Assembly: GCA_002839285.1 (NCBI GenBank)
Contig: PGXT01000054.1
Coordinates: forward strand, 15,596 to 58,448
Length of the DNA stretch: 42,853 nucleotides
DNA from: Spirochaetae bacterium HGW-Spirochaetae-5
GTDB lineage: Bacteria; Spirochaetota; UBA4802; UBA5550
Direction: 5' to 3'
The position numbers and the translations under genes were made by a program. This document shows positions 26,377 to 34,259 of this stretch, in pieces. The first letter of the stretch is position 1. Each line of letters starts with the position of its first letter. Under the pieces are notes generated by a model. It saw nothing but the letters and a program-made list of their open reading frames with translations, did no database searches and was not told the DNA's origin.

Positions 26377-27427
26377 TCTTTTCAAGATTCTTTATTTCAT
26401 CTCCTGTAAGGCCGATCTGCATCAGGCCCTTTTCCGTAATCGGCCCGATTTTTTCGCGAAATAGAATTATACGTTCAGCTGATATAAGTGATAATCCGTC
26501 GATTAATTTTATTTCATCAAATGATGCTGTATTAATATTTATTTTTTTCCGCACCGGACCGAAGAGCGGTTTCCCGTAGTAAAGGCTTTCCATTCTGCTT
26601 CCAGGAGTATAGGTAATCCCCACTGAATGTGTATAGCCGAGATACGGATGAAATTTTAATCCGTATGAAATATAGAAATCTTTTGCCAGTATTCCCATGG
26701 AATCTTTTGCCAGTATTCCCATGGCTGCTGAAAAGGATGAATTCTCCCGGCAGTACCCCCCTTTCACCGAAAAGAATGGTGCGGGATTTATCACTGCTGA
26801 GAATGTGTTTGCGTATAACGCGGCAGTCTCTGTGATATTCCAGGCAAGGGAGAAGCCTTTCCCCGGTTTAAGAAGAACCCCTGCTGAACGCTCGGGATAT
26901 ATTATTTCACTGTTCTGTTTCCCTGCAAGCGCGGCAATTCCGGTCTGATAAAAAGCGGCGTTTATCCATGGCAAGGGTGCAAAGAGTATCCCGTATCCCC
27001 CTTCTGGAATCTGCTCATCCTGATTTATCTCCCCGGTATCAATTTTCAGCCAATGAATACTCCCCGAAACACCTGCGTTGAGAAACGGGAAAATGGAATA
27101 ACCGGCACTCAACGAAAATGTATTCTCTCTATAGAAATCAGCACCAAATGAATCCCATGAAAACTGCATACCGAAGTCTCCCCCCGATCCGTACTGAATT
27201 GCTGAACCGGCTGTAGTGAGCTGCTCGTTGGTGTATGGTCTACCTGCACTGCTGCCGGCGATAAATCCATCGGCAAATGGAAGAAGTGCCGGGTTCAGCA
27301 TCACAACGGGGGATGAGTAGTCATGAACGGCAATCTGCATGGGGAACAGCGAATCGGGAGCACCGGTTTTGTATTCAAAGGCGCCCTGATAGACAATAGC
27401 TGCATATATTAACAGAGCTATTTTCAT
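26303..27427 (-). CDS. Barrel-like envelope protein with C-terminal ComEA-type helix-hairpin-helix
   Basis: 374 residues. The N-terminus is a short signal-like segment (MKIALLIYAAIVYQGAF). Residues about 30-290 look like a PorV-type beta-barrel (VVMLNPALLPFADG, GGDFGMQFSWDSFGADF, repeated Gly/aromatic strands). Residues about 296-355 form a ComEA-like HhH unit: KININTASFDEIKLIDGL, SAERIILFREKIGP and LMQIGLTGDEI, the canonical NINTA start. ComEA-type HhH domains bind DNA without sequence specificity; in an exported protein this suggests extracellular DNA handling. A perfect 24-bp tandem duplication (26677-26724) repeats eight residues, MGILAKD(S/F). It begins one base into the stop of the lamin-tail gene (TAATG), so is coupled to it. 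Confidence 0.8.
   Translation of the reverse strand: MKIALLIYAAIVYQGAFEYKTGAPDSLFPMQIAVHDYSSPVVMLNPALLPFADGFIAGSSAGRPYTNEQLTTAGSAIQYGSGGDFGMQFSWDSFGADFYRENTFSLSAGYSIFPFLNAGVSGSIHWLKIDTGEINQDEQIPEGGYGILFAPLPWINAAFYQTGIAALAGKQNSEIIYPERSAGVLLKPGKGFSLAWNITETAALYANTFSAVINPAPFFSVKGGYCRENSSFSAAMGILAKDSMGILAKDFYISYGLKFHPYLGYTHSVGITYTPGSRMESLYYGKPLFGPVRKKININTASFDEIKLIDGLSLISAERIILFREKIGPITEKGLMQIGLTGDEIKNLEKNVYGLERTSRSKEGGEKYTSKKKK
26677..26724. repeat. Perfect 24-bp tandem duplication inside the HhH-barrel gene
   Basis: Units 26677-26700 and 26701-26724 are identical (starting AATCTTTTGCCAG, ending CCCATGG). The duplication is in frame and adds eight residues to one barrel segment. Zero divergence between units indicates recent origin. 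Confidence 0.9.
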
Positions 27428-28422
27428 TATCTTTTCCCTACGATTATAAGGAATACATTGGATGTTTCTGAACTGGAGCTTTTCCCGGCAGCTTCAATCT
27501 GAACTGTATAAAGACCTGTCATGGTCTTTCCGCGGAGTCTGTTATCCTGAATAGAAAATGAAAAATAGCCGGGGGAGAGGTTCTCCTTCAATTCAGATGA
27601 GTAGACTGTAAATCCCGTTGAGTTGAATATTCTGACTTTAATGCTGCACGTTTCGTATAGAAAAAGCGGTATTGTTATATTACTGCTCCCTAAGCGGTGT
27701 GAGATTCTTTTTGATTCAGGGCGGAATAGCCGCCTCTTACCTTTGTCGGCATTGATTATGTTTTCACGTCCGGGTGTTGCATATGGTGTTACTTTGAAAT
27801 CGTTAAATGTATTTGTATCGGCACCTCTTACTCGGGATATTGTTGAGTATGAATTCAGTCCATCTTTACCTATGTCAACGGCACACTCCTGAATATTTGA
27901 AGAACTGCATAATTCCCACTCCCCTGCTGTCGAGGCTGCATTTATATACCCGGCAATTGTGCCGTTCACAGAACCGTCCCTATTGCTGAATGCAGCAAAG
28001 TCTAAGATGCCGCCATTATTATGCAGATCATCACTGTCTATAGATACTACACAGTCAGTATTCCATAATCCGTAGTTTACGCAGTAGAGATCAAGTATAC
28101 CGTTATTATTTGTGTCTCCGGTCAGATCTGTCTCATCTTCCATCGGATAGGGTGTGAAGTGTATTACCGCAAATCTGTCATCATAGGGCGTTTCCGCGAA
28201 ATCACGGTTTTTCAGAGTTACAGGTGAATCTGAAATCTTTTCATTAGTTCCGTAATACATGGTAACAAAAAATTGTGAAATGTCGCATGATTCAGTGTCA
28301 GGTGAAAGTGTTATCTCAACCCAGTCGCTGCTCCCGCCTGCGGAAATTTCATTAATCAATGGGCCTGCGTAAGAAGCAGAAGAAATAATCAGAAAAACAG
28401 AAATCACAGTAATAGTTTTCAT
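27427..28422 (-). CDS. Secreted lamin-tail-domain-like protein with C-terminal FlgD-type Ig fold
   Basis: 331 residues. The signal peptide is MKTITVISVFLIISSASYA with cleavage before GPLINE. The start of the mature protein, LINEISAGGSSDWVEI, is the hallmark of lamin-tail (LTD) domains, which often accompany secreted nucleases and competence-type proteins. The middle holds a Ca-binding-like DTNNNGILD and several cysteines (about six in the mature chain). The last 90 residues (SIKVRIFNST..., GLYTVQIEAAGK) resemble a FlgD-Ig or sorting-type beta-sandwich. It is the first gene of the operon with the HhH-barrel, small ORF and barrel genes. The ribosome site is weak (GGTGT). Confidence 0.72.
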   Translation of the reverse strand: MKTITVISVFLIISSASYAGPLINEISAGGSSDWVEITLSPDTESCDISQFFVTMYYGTNEKISDSPVTLKNRDFAETPYDDRFAVIHFTPYPMEDETDLTGDTNNNGILDLYCVNYGLWNTDCVVSIDSDDLHNNGGILDFAAFSNRDGSVNGTIAGYINAASTAGEWELCSSSNIQECAVDIGKDGLNSYSTISRVRGADTNTFNDFKVTPYATPGRENIINADKGKRRLFRPESKRISHRLGSSNITIPLFLYETCSIKVRIFNSTGFTVYSSELKENLSPGYFSFSIQDNRLRGKTMTGLYTVQIEAAGKSSSSETSNVFLIIVGKR

Positions 28423-28505
28423 CGGACACCGGTTTCAATCGTTTTATACTAATACGATCGAAACCGGCTGCTGATAAAAAATTTTTTAAATTTTATGTTT
28501 TTTTT

Positions 28506-28640
28506 GGTAGCGGTATATTTTTGGGGGCACAGCGCTTCGCGCTGTGCCTTAAATGGGGGATTACGGGGGGCAGCGCCCCCGTAATCCCCCATACTCAGCG
28601 TATGCGGAGCATACGCACCCCCGAAAATAATTTGCTGCCA
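28506..28640 (+). repeat. Palindromic intergenic element, family A copy 5 (best preserved)
   Basis: Reference copy. GGTAGCGGTATATTTTTGGG leads into hairpin 1 (GGCACAGCGC-TTCG-GCGCTGTGCC), hairpin 2 (TGGGGGATTACGGGGGGC-AGC-GCCCCCGTAATCCCCCA, written here in two arms of about 17) and hairpin 3 (GCGTATGC-GGA-GCATACGC), then CCCCGAAAATAATTTGCTGCC. The outer flanks GGTAGC and GCTGCC are themselves near-inverted. It lies in the 490-bp gap between the divergent lamin-tail and lon genes. The remaining parts of that gap hold GC-rich GCCGCGGCGG and AT-rich leader, with no gene. Confidence 0.85.
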
Positions 28641-28912
28641 TTTCTATTAATATTTTCAGTCGGAAAAAATCCTTGATTAATGTCTGCTCGAATATTTAGT
28701 AGTAATTTACGTAAGTTTTTATAAATTGATGGTAAAATTGCTCTCCGCCGCGGCGGAGATAAAATACCACCGGTTTTCGAACAGTTACTAATTTACCGGA
28801 TAATATTGATAATTGTCATTTTCGCCAGGTTCAGCCCGGTGGAAATCTGTTTACCGATACCTGCGGAGCTCTCACAGCTTTAAACTTATATGAACAATCT
28901 GGAGAAATATAT

Positions 28913-31333
28913 ATGATGGATATAGATGATATAATGAACGACGGCAGTGAATTTACAATTGATGCGGATCTCCTGGAGGGGGATCTTATTTCCCTTGATC
29001 ACGTTCTCCCTGAACAGCTCTACCTGATACCGATCAGGTACCGTCCCATATTTCCCGGAATCGTTACCCCTCTGATAATATCTCACGGAAGATTTACAAA
29101 GATTATTGACCGTGTATTGAATGAATCACGAACCATAGGTCTGGTACTGATTAAAGATGACGAAAAGGGTGAGATTAATTTTGAAGACCTTTATACTTAT
29201 GGGACAGCGGCGAGAATTCTGAAAAAAATTAATCTCCCCGACGGCGGAATTAATGTCCTTATAAACAGTGTTAAACGATTCAGAATAAAGGACGCGATTG
29301 AAAAGAAAAAGAATCTTCTGGCTGAAGTGGAATATCTCGAAGATATAACAGATAAAAAATCGAAGATGGAGGTTAAAGCTTACACTAGAGAAGTTCTCTC
29401 TCAGCTTAAACTTTTATCTGATAATAATCCGCTCTTTACGGAGGAGATGAAGCTTACAATGCTCAATGTTGAAGAGCCTGGTAAGATTGCCGACTTTGTA
29501 ACTTCACTCCTTAATATCGAAAAGCATGAATATCAGGATGTACTTGAAACAATAAATGTCCGGAGCCGTCTGGGTAAAGTACTTCATCTGCTTCATAAAG
29601 AGATGGAGGTTGTGGATGTTCAGAAGAAGATTCAGCATCAGATCGGCGAGAAGATTGACAAGCAGCAGAAGGAGTTTTTTCTTCGTGAGCAGCTGAAGGC
29701 GATAAAAGTTGAGCTTGGCCTGGAAGAGGATGAAAAGAGCGCCGATGTTAAAGAGATGCGGAGAAAGCTTGAAGAGCTTAAACTTAAAGGTGAAGTTCAC
29801 GATAAGCTTGTTGAAGAGATCGACCGTTTCACATTTATGGAGCCCTCTTCATCTGAATACTCTGTTGCAAAAAATTATATAGATACTGTACTTTCACTTC
29901 CGTGGAGCAAGGCCACAGTTGATTCAATAGATCTGGACAGGGCTGAAAAAATTCTTAACCGTGATCATTACGGACTTGAGGATGTTAAGCAGCGTATCCT
30001 TGAATTTATTGCGCTCAGAAAAATAAAGCCCGACGCGCGGGGTTCGATTATCTGCCTTGTGGGGCCTCCGGGTGTGGGGAAGACATCTCTGGGTAAGTCG
30101 ATTGCCGCCGCTCTCAACAGAAAATTTTTCCGCATTTCACTTGGCGGAATGAGGGATGAAGCCGAGATCAAAGGACACAGAAAAACATATATCGGTGCAA
30201 TGCCTGGGAAGATTATACAGGGACTTAAAATCAGCAAAACAAACAATCCTGTTTTTATGCTTGATGAAATCGATAAAATGGGTCAGAGTTTTCAGGGCGA
30301 TCCGGCCTCGGCGCTTCTTGAAGTGCTTGATCCGGAACAGAATGTTGAGTTCAGGGATTACTATCTCGATCTCCCCTTTGATCTATCCGATGTGCTTTTT
30401 ATAACCACAGCAAATACACTCGACACGATTCCTCAGGTGCTTGCCGACAGGATGGAGGTTATCCGTCTCTCAGGTTATATTGCCATGGAGAAATATGAAA
30501 TTGCGCGGAAATATCTCCTCCCCAAGCAGCTGAAGATGCACGGTCTTGAGAAGAACAGTGTCAAGATAGAGAAGAACGGTTACCTGAACATAATCAGCGG
30601 ATGGGCCCGGGAATCCGGTGTCCGTAATCTCGAGCGCAATATAGAAAAGATCTGCAGGAAGACGGCAACTCTTGTGGCGAAGAATAAACCGGTACCCGAA
30701 ACAGCTCTGACAGATGAGCAGATCCGCGAGTATCTCGGTATTGAAGTTTATCATGAGGAGGAGAAGCTCATGATAAACAAGCCGGGGATTGTTACAGGCC
30801 TGGCCTGGACTTCCCTTGGCGGGGCTACCCTTACTATTGAATCCATAGCTGTTAAGGTTAAAAGCGGCGCCGGACTGAAGCTTACAGGGCAGCTTGGCGA
30901 TGTAATGACCGAATCGGCTAATATCGCATATACTTATATAAATCATTTTCTGGAAGATGATGAAAGGGCCAGAAATGTTTTTGACAACTATCTTGTCCAT
31001 GTTCATGTACCGGCAGGTGCAACCCCCAAGGATGGCCCATCGGCCGGTATTACCATCGCCTCATCAATTTACTCCATGATAACAGGTAAAATGGCAGGGA
31101 ATGATGTTGCAATGACAGGGGAGCTTACACTTTCGGGTAAAGTTCTACCCATAGGGGGACTTAAAGAGAAGGTAATTGCCGCAAAAAGAGTTAATATAAA
31201 ACATATAATTATACCTTCCGACAACAGGAAAGATCTTGAAGATATTCCGGAATATATAAAAAAAGGGCTGACATTTCACCCTGTTAGTGATATAATAGAG
31301 GTACTGGAAATATGTTTTAAGAAAAAGAGATGA
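28913..31333 (+). CDS. lon: ATP-dependent protease Lon
   Basis: 806 residues, complete LonA. The N-terminal substrate-binding domain (about 30-230, starting LYLIPIRYRPIFPGIVTP) is followed by a coiled coil, the AAA+ module with Walker A GPPGVGKTS (K390) and Walker B FMLDEIDKM, and the serine-lysine protease domain with the catalytic pair Ser710 in PKDGPSAG and Lys753 in GGLKEKV; their spacing of 43 equals that of E. coli S679/K722. The first ATG at 28913 has GGAG eight bases upstream. The acidic 25-residue N-terminal extension is not part of E. coli Lon. No heat-shock operator was recognised. It is followed 75 bp later by the ComFB-like gene. Confidence 0.97.
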   Translation: MMDIDDIMNDGSEFTIDADLLEGDLISLDHVLPEQLYLIPIRYRPIFPGIVTPLIISHGRFTKIIDRVLNESRTIGLVLIKDDEKGEINFEDLYTYGTAARILKKINLPDGGINVLINSVKRFRIKDAIEKKKNLLAEVEYLEDITDKKSKMEVKAYTREVLSQLKLLSDNNPLFTEEMKLTMLNVEEPGKIADFVTSLLNIEKHEYQDVLETINVRSRLGKVLHLLHKEMEVVDVQKKIQHQIGEKIDKQQKEFFLREQLKAIKVELGLEEDEKSADVKEMRRKLEELKLKGEVHDKLVEEIDRFTFMEPSSSEYSVAKNYIDTVLSLPWSKATVDSIDLDRAEKILNRDHYGLEDVKQRILEFIALRKIKPDARGSIICLVGPPGVGKTSLGKSIAAALNRKFFRISLGGMRDEAEIKGHRKTYIGAMPGKIIQGLKISKTNNPVFMLDEIDKMGQSFQGDPASALLEVLDPEQNVEFRDYYLDLPFDLSDVLFITTANTLDTIPQVLADRMEVIRLSGYIAMEKYEIARKYLLPKQLKMHGLEKNSVKIEKNGYLNIISGWARESGVRNLERNIEKICRKTATLVAKNKPVPETALTDEQIREYLGIEVYHEEEKLMINKPGIVTGLAWTSLGGATLTIESIAVKVKSGAGLKLTGQLGDVMTESANIAYTYINHFLEDDERARNVFDNYLVHVHVPAGATPKDGPSAGITIASSIYSMITGKMAGNDVAMTGELTLSGKVLPIGGLKEKVIAAKRVNIKHIIIPSDNRKDLEDIPEYIKKGLTFHPVSDIIEVLEICFKKKR

Positions 31334-31408
31334 TTTTTCCTGAAACATATTATAAAATGGATAACCGGTATTTAAGGGAAGAAAACATGGCAGGGGGCTT
31401 TAGTTATT

Positions 31409-32086
31409 ATGGAATTTTTTAATCTTATTGAGATGATAGTTAAGGATATTGTTGATGAAGTTCTTGCGAAAGAGGATGATTTTAAGAGTATAAAATATCA
31501 CAGAAATGACATAATAGCTTATGTACTGAACAGAGTCCCTCCAAGATATGTAACAGGTGAAAGGGGTATTATTCACAGCAGAATTGATCCCAGGCTTAAA
31601 TACCAGCAGCATACCGATATTCTTTTTCTTACATACGAAGCAATAGGTCTGTTCTCTAAAAGGAGAACTACAGAGATTGAAGAGAAGAGCGGTGAGAGTG
31701 AAAAACTTTCAGGTCTTATACCGCATATGATAGGCGAGGCTCTTGAAGAGACTACTCTGTCTGTTATCCCTGACCTTAAGATAACACTTTTACATAATGA
31801 TAAACCGGCTGAGATGATGGATCTTGGATGGAAAAATCCCTATATTGCCTCAAAAGCCACTAGAGGATATTTTCATTTCTGGCCGAGATATATTCAGGAT
31901 AGTATGAGCTCTTCTGATCATGCTGAATTCACTCTGGTTTTTGAGCATCCTAAATTCGAAAACCGTACTGTCAAGGTGCGGTCTAAAGTGAATAAGAAAA
32001 ATGACCTGGGGAACACTCAATCAATCCCGCTTATTCTTCTTAAACTCAAAGATGGTGTCTCTTCAGAGTTTTTATGTGAGGATTAA
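31409..32086 (+). CDS. ComFB-like domain protein
   Basis: 225 residues. The first 65 match the late-competence ComFB family, with EMIVKDIVDEVL, then HRNDIIAYVLNRVPPRYVTGERG (the DI.A..LNR.PPRY signature). The two cysteines that precede this signature in many ComFB proteins are absent. ComFB domains have recently been linked to cyclic dinucleotide binding in some bacteria, so a signalling role is plausible. Residues about 95-225 are an uncharacterised domain with DLGWKNPYIASKATRGYFHFWPRY, reminiscent of nothing I can name. The ribosome site is weak and distant. It ends over the 3' end of tadA (4-bp convergent overlap at TTAA). Confidence 0.72.
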   Translation: MEFFNLIEMIVKDIVDEVLAKEDDFKSIKYHRNDIIAYVLNRVPPRYVTGERGIIHSRIDPRLKYQQHTDILFLTYEAIGLFSKRRTTEIEEKSGESEKLSGLIPHMIGEALEETTLSVIPDLKITLLHNDKPAEMMDLGWKNPYIASKATRGYFHFWPRYIQDSMSSSDHAEFTLVFEHPKFENRTVKVRSKVNKKNDLGNTQSIPLILLKLKDGVSSEFLCED

Positions 32087-32565
32087 GAATTCTGTTCTCT
32101 CTTTTTTTCACGTTTTGCTTTAAAGAATTCACTGAGCAGTGTTGAGCATCTGTCCCGGAGAACTCCCCATTTTATTTCCGGGATATGATTCATCAGACTG
32201 TTCCCGCAAATATCAAAGACTGTTCCGCATGCTCCGTATTTTATATCTTCAGCTCCGATAATTACACATTTTATTCTTGAGTGGACTATGGCTCCGGCGC
32301 ACATGGCGCAGGGTTCTTTTGTTACATACAAATTACATCCGGTAAGTCTCTCATTATTCAGATGAATCGATGCATTTCTTATAGCGATTATCTCCGCATG
32401 GAGTGTCGGGTCACTCTTCTCTCTGTTCTCATTTGACCCGACGGCGATGATCCTCCCGTCTTTTACTATTACTGCACCAACGGGAATCTCATCTCTCCGG
32501 TAAGCTTCAGCAGCAAGCGAGAGAGCATATTCCATATACTCTTCGTCAGTCATTGCTAACTGCAT
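32083..32565 (-). CDS. tadA: tRNA-specific adenosine deaminase TadA
   Basis: 160 residues. Converts A34 of tRNA to inosine, acting on the wobble position. Zinc and catalytic residues are clear: LHAEII (His ligand and catalytic Glu) and PCAMCAGA (two Cys ligands), with NENREKSDPT and FDICGNSLMNHIPEIKWGVL typical of TadA. ATG at 32565 lies inside the end of the nitroreductase gene, and ATG at 32553 lies just after its stop; either start is possible and neither has a strong ribosome site. The tight spacing shows it is translated from the same transcript as the nitroreductase gene. Confidence 0.94.
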   Translation of the reverse strand: MQLAMTDEEYMEYALSLAAEAYRRDEIPVGAVIVKDGRIIAVGSNENREKSDPTLHAEIIAIRNASIHLNNERLTGCNLYVTKEPCAMCAGAIVHSRIKCVIIGAEDIKYGACGTVFDICGNSLMNHIPEIKWGVLRDRCSTLLSEFFKAKREKKREQNS

Positions 32566-33134
32566 TTATTGATTATAATATCAGCAAGTTTACGTTTCGG
32601 AACGTAGTGAGTCCCTTCGCTGTCACGGTAGTATTTTATATCCTCACCGTTATCGATCTCTTTTATTACAACTTTTTCAACGGGGTATCCAAGCGCAATT
32701 ACAAGTTCGATTGTGTAATCATCGGATATTTTAAGCTCTGCAGCTAGGCCCTCTCTGTCAATCGATCCGATTATACATCCACCCATCTCTTTAGATGCGG
32801 CACCGAGGAGTATTGTCTGTGCCGCAATTCCATGGTCCCATTTGACATTAGATGAAATCTTTTTATCTGAAAGAATTACTATATATGCAGAGGGTCGTTC
32901 GCCATCTGACGGTCCATCCCAGTCGGGAAGATAACCTGCCCATTTCAGATAGGGGAACACTGAGTTGCGTTCTGCATACTCTGCTACATAATATTTAAGA
33001 GGCTGCAGATTCGAGCCTGATGGTATAAGTCTTGCATTATCAATCAGTTTCAGAAGAGCAAGCCTTGGTATCTCTCTGCTTTCATCAAATCTTCTGTAAC
33101 TTCTATTACGTTTAACAATCTCATGAAATTTCAT
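32556..33134 (-). CDS. Nitroreductase family FMN-dependent oxidoreductase
   Basis: 192 residues. FMN-binding motifs of the family: RNRSYRRFDE near the N-terminus, NARLIPSGSNLQPLKYYV, and GCIIGSIDREGLAAEL with the terminal VIALGYPVEKV. The class usually acts as homodimers reducing quinones, flavins or nitro compounds with NAD(P)H; the substrate cannot be inferred. The length is short but normal for the compact branch. First gene of a pair with tadA. Confidence 0.92.
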   Translation of the reverse strand: MKFHEIVKRNRSYRRFDESREIPRLALLKLIDNARLIPSGSNLQPLKYYVAEYAERNSVFPYLKWAGYLPDWDGPSDGERPSAYIVILSDKKISSNVKWDHGIAAQTILLGAASKEMGGCIIGSIDREGLAAELKISDDYTIELVIALGYPVEKVVIKEIDNGEDIKYYRDSEGTHYVPKRKLADIIINKCS

Positions 33135-33298
33135 GGTTTACCTCACTTTTATAAGTTGGTGTAATTTAATTAGAAAGACAAAAAATGGTCAAGGAAAAAT
33201 GTTGATAGAAAACGGCTGTACGGCAGCATTACAAAGACCGGTGGTCTTTTGTTATATCTGCGCCGCAGTTCATTGGAATATAATCCCCGAAAGCCTGT

Positions 33299-33715
33299 TT
33301 ACAGCCATGGATTGAGAAGGTTTACTCCTGTTAGTTTAAAATCCGGAGTGTTTCTTGTAACAAGAGTAAAGTTAAACTCGATGGCTGTGCATGCGATGAG
33401 TGAATCGATTACTGATATCTGAATTCCGGATTTCTTAAGTCTTGCTCTCTCTTCACCCCATCTTAATGCTATATTGTCATTAACCTGAAGGGTCGAATTT
33501 TTATAGGCATCAATTATTTTACTAAACCAGATGATGAGATCATTCTTTCTTTTCCCTTCCGGAAGAATATCTATTCCATATTTCAATTCACCAAGGGTAA
33601 GTGAGGATATATATAGATCTTCCTCTTCGCAATCAGAAAACCAGTTTAAAACATTCTTATCGGGCTTTTTGGAAATAAGTTCAGATATTACACATGTATC
33701 TAAAATATAACTCAT
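33299..33715 (-). CDS. vapC: VapC-type PIN-domain toxin
   Basis: 138 residues. PIN domain ribonuclease with the acidic metal-binding set: LDTCVISELI (Asp6), TLGELKYGI (Glu), ISVIDSLIACTA (Asp) and VTRNTPDF (Asp near the C-terminus). VapC toxins cleave specific RNAs, commonly initiator tRNA or rRNA. Its ATG overlaps the end of the antitoxin gene by 4 bases (ATGA), the usual arrangement for the type II pair. Confidence 0.95.
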   Translation of the reverse strand: MSYILDTCVISELISKKPDKNVLNWFSDCEEEDLYISSLTLGELKYGIDILPEGKRKNDLIIWFSKIIDAYKNSTLQVNDNIALRWGEERARLKKSGIQISVIDSLIACTAIEFNFTLVTRNTPDFKLTGVNLLNPWL

Positions 33716-33978
33716 AGAATGATATCCCTTCCGTAATCTTTATCCCGAGAAATATTAAGATTTAAATCCTTATGCGGTCTATTAAGCAGCAGTTCTTTTT
33801 TCAAATTCCCTTTCCGTATTTTATTGTCATATGTCTCAACACTTATTAAATAAGCAACAGGTTCACCATGTCTGGTGATTAATTGAGGTTCCCCTTCAAT
33901 TGCATTATTTATAACTTCAGAGATGCAGTTTTTTGCTGTTTGAATCTGCCATGTATTTCTTTTCATATCTTTATTCAT
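33712..33978 (-). CDS. Phd/YefM-type antitoxin
   Basis: 88 residues. The N-terminal segment TWQIQTAKNCISEVINNAIEGEP, then QLITRHGEPVAYLISVETYD, is the DNA-binding Phd/YefM fold; the C-terminal tail is basic and probably unstructured until it wraps the toxin. It precedes vapC as is typical, and probably represses the operon from the palindromic promoter region just upstream. ATG at 33966 (fifth codon) is an alternative start. Confidence 0.93.
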   Translation of the reverse strand: MNKDMKRNTWQIQTAKNCISEVINNAIEGEPQLITRHGEPVAYLISVETYDNKIRKGNLKKELLLNRPHKDLNLNISRDKDYGRDIIL

Positions 33979-33998
33979 ATTGTTTAATATTTTAATCT

Positions 33999-34041
33999 AG
34001 ACTGTCTGGCTTGAATATATAAAAATTACGTTCAATGTCAA
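33999..34041 (-). promoter_or_regulatory. Promoter and candidate operator of the toxin-antitoxin operon
   Basis: On the minus strand TTGACA (34041-34036), 16-bp spacer and TATATT (34019-34014) form a strong sigma-70 promoter directed at the antitoxin gene. The small palindrome AGACTGTCT (33999-34007) lies just downstream of the -10 and could be the autorepression site. Confidence 0.5.
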
Positions 34042-34087
34042 CTTTTTTTTATTCAATATATTTTTCTACACTGGTAATGAATTATTT

Positions 34088-34165
34088 TAGGGGGTGCTGC
34101 CCCCGTAATCCCCCATTTCAGTCGCAGCGCGAAGCCCTGTGCCTCCAAAAATAAACTGTACTCTT
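34088..34165 (-). repeat. Palindromic intergenic element, family A copy 6 (half element)
   Basis: Inverted orientation. It keeps GCCCCCGTAATCCCCCATTT, the hairpin-1 module (CGCAGCGCGAAGCCCTGTGCC) and CCAAAAATAAACTG, but the left portion with hairpin 3 and one arm of hairpin 2 is missing. It lies in the 281-bp divergent gap between the antitoxin and dsbD genes. Confidence 0.7.
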
Positions 34166-34259
34166 GAATCCGGTTTATTTTATTGACTCAATTTAATTCT
34201 TATAATTAACTAGTTCTATGGGCATCTAATCGTTTTTAAAATCAAATCAATTTATATTT

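Noticed and set aside
33135-33298. Small gene between the nitroreductase and vapC genes
   Set aside because: The only ORF there runs opposite to both neighbours, lacks a ribosome site, and shows no protein-like composition.
34183-34206. dsbD promoter TTGACT...TATAAT
   Set aside because: Both boxes are good individually, but the spacer is only 12 bp; the 17-bp position reads TTAACT, a poor -10.
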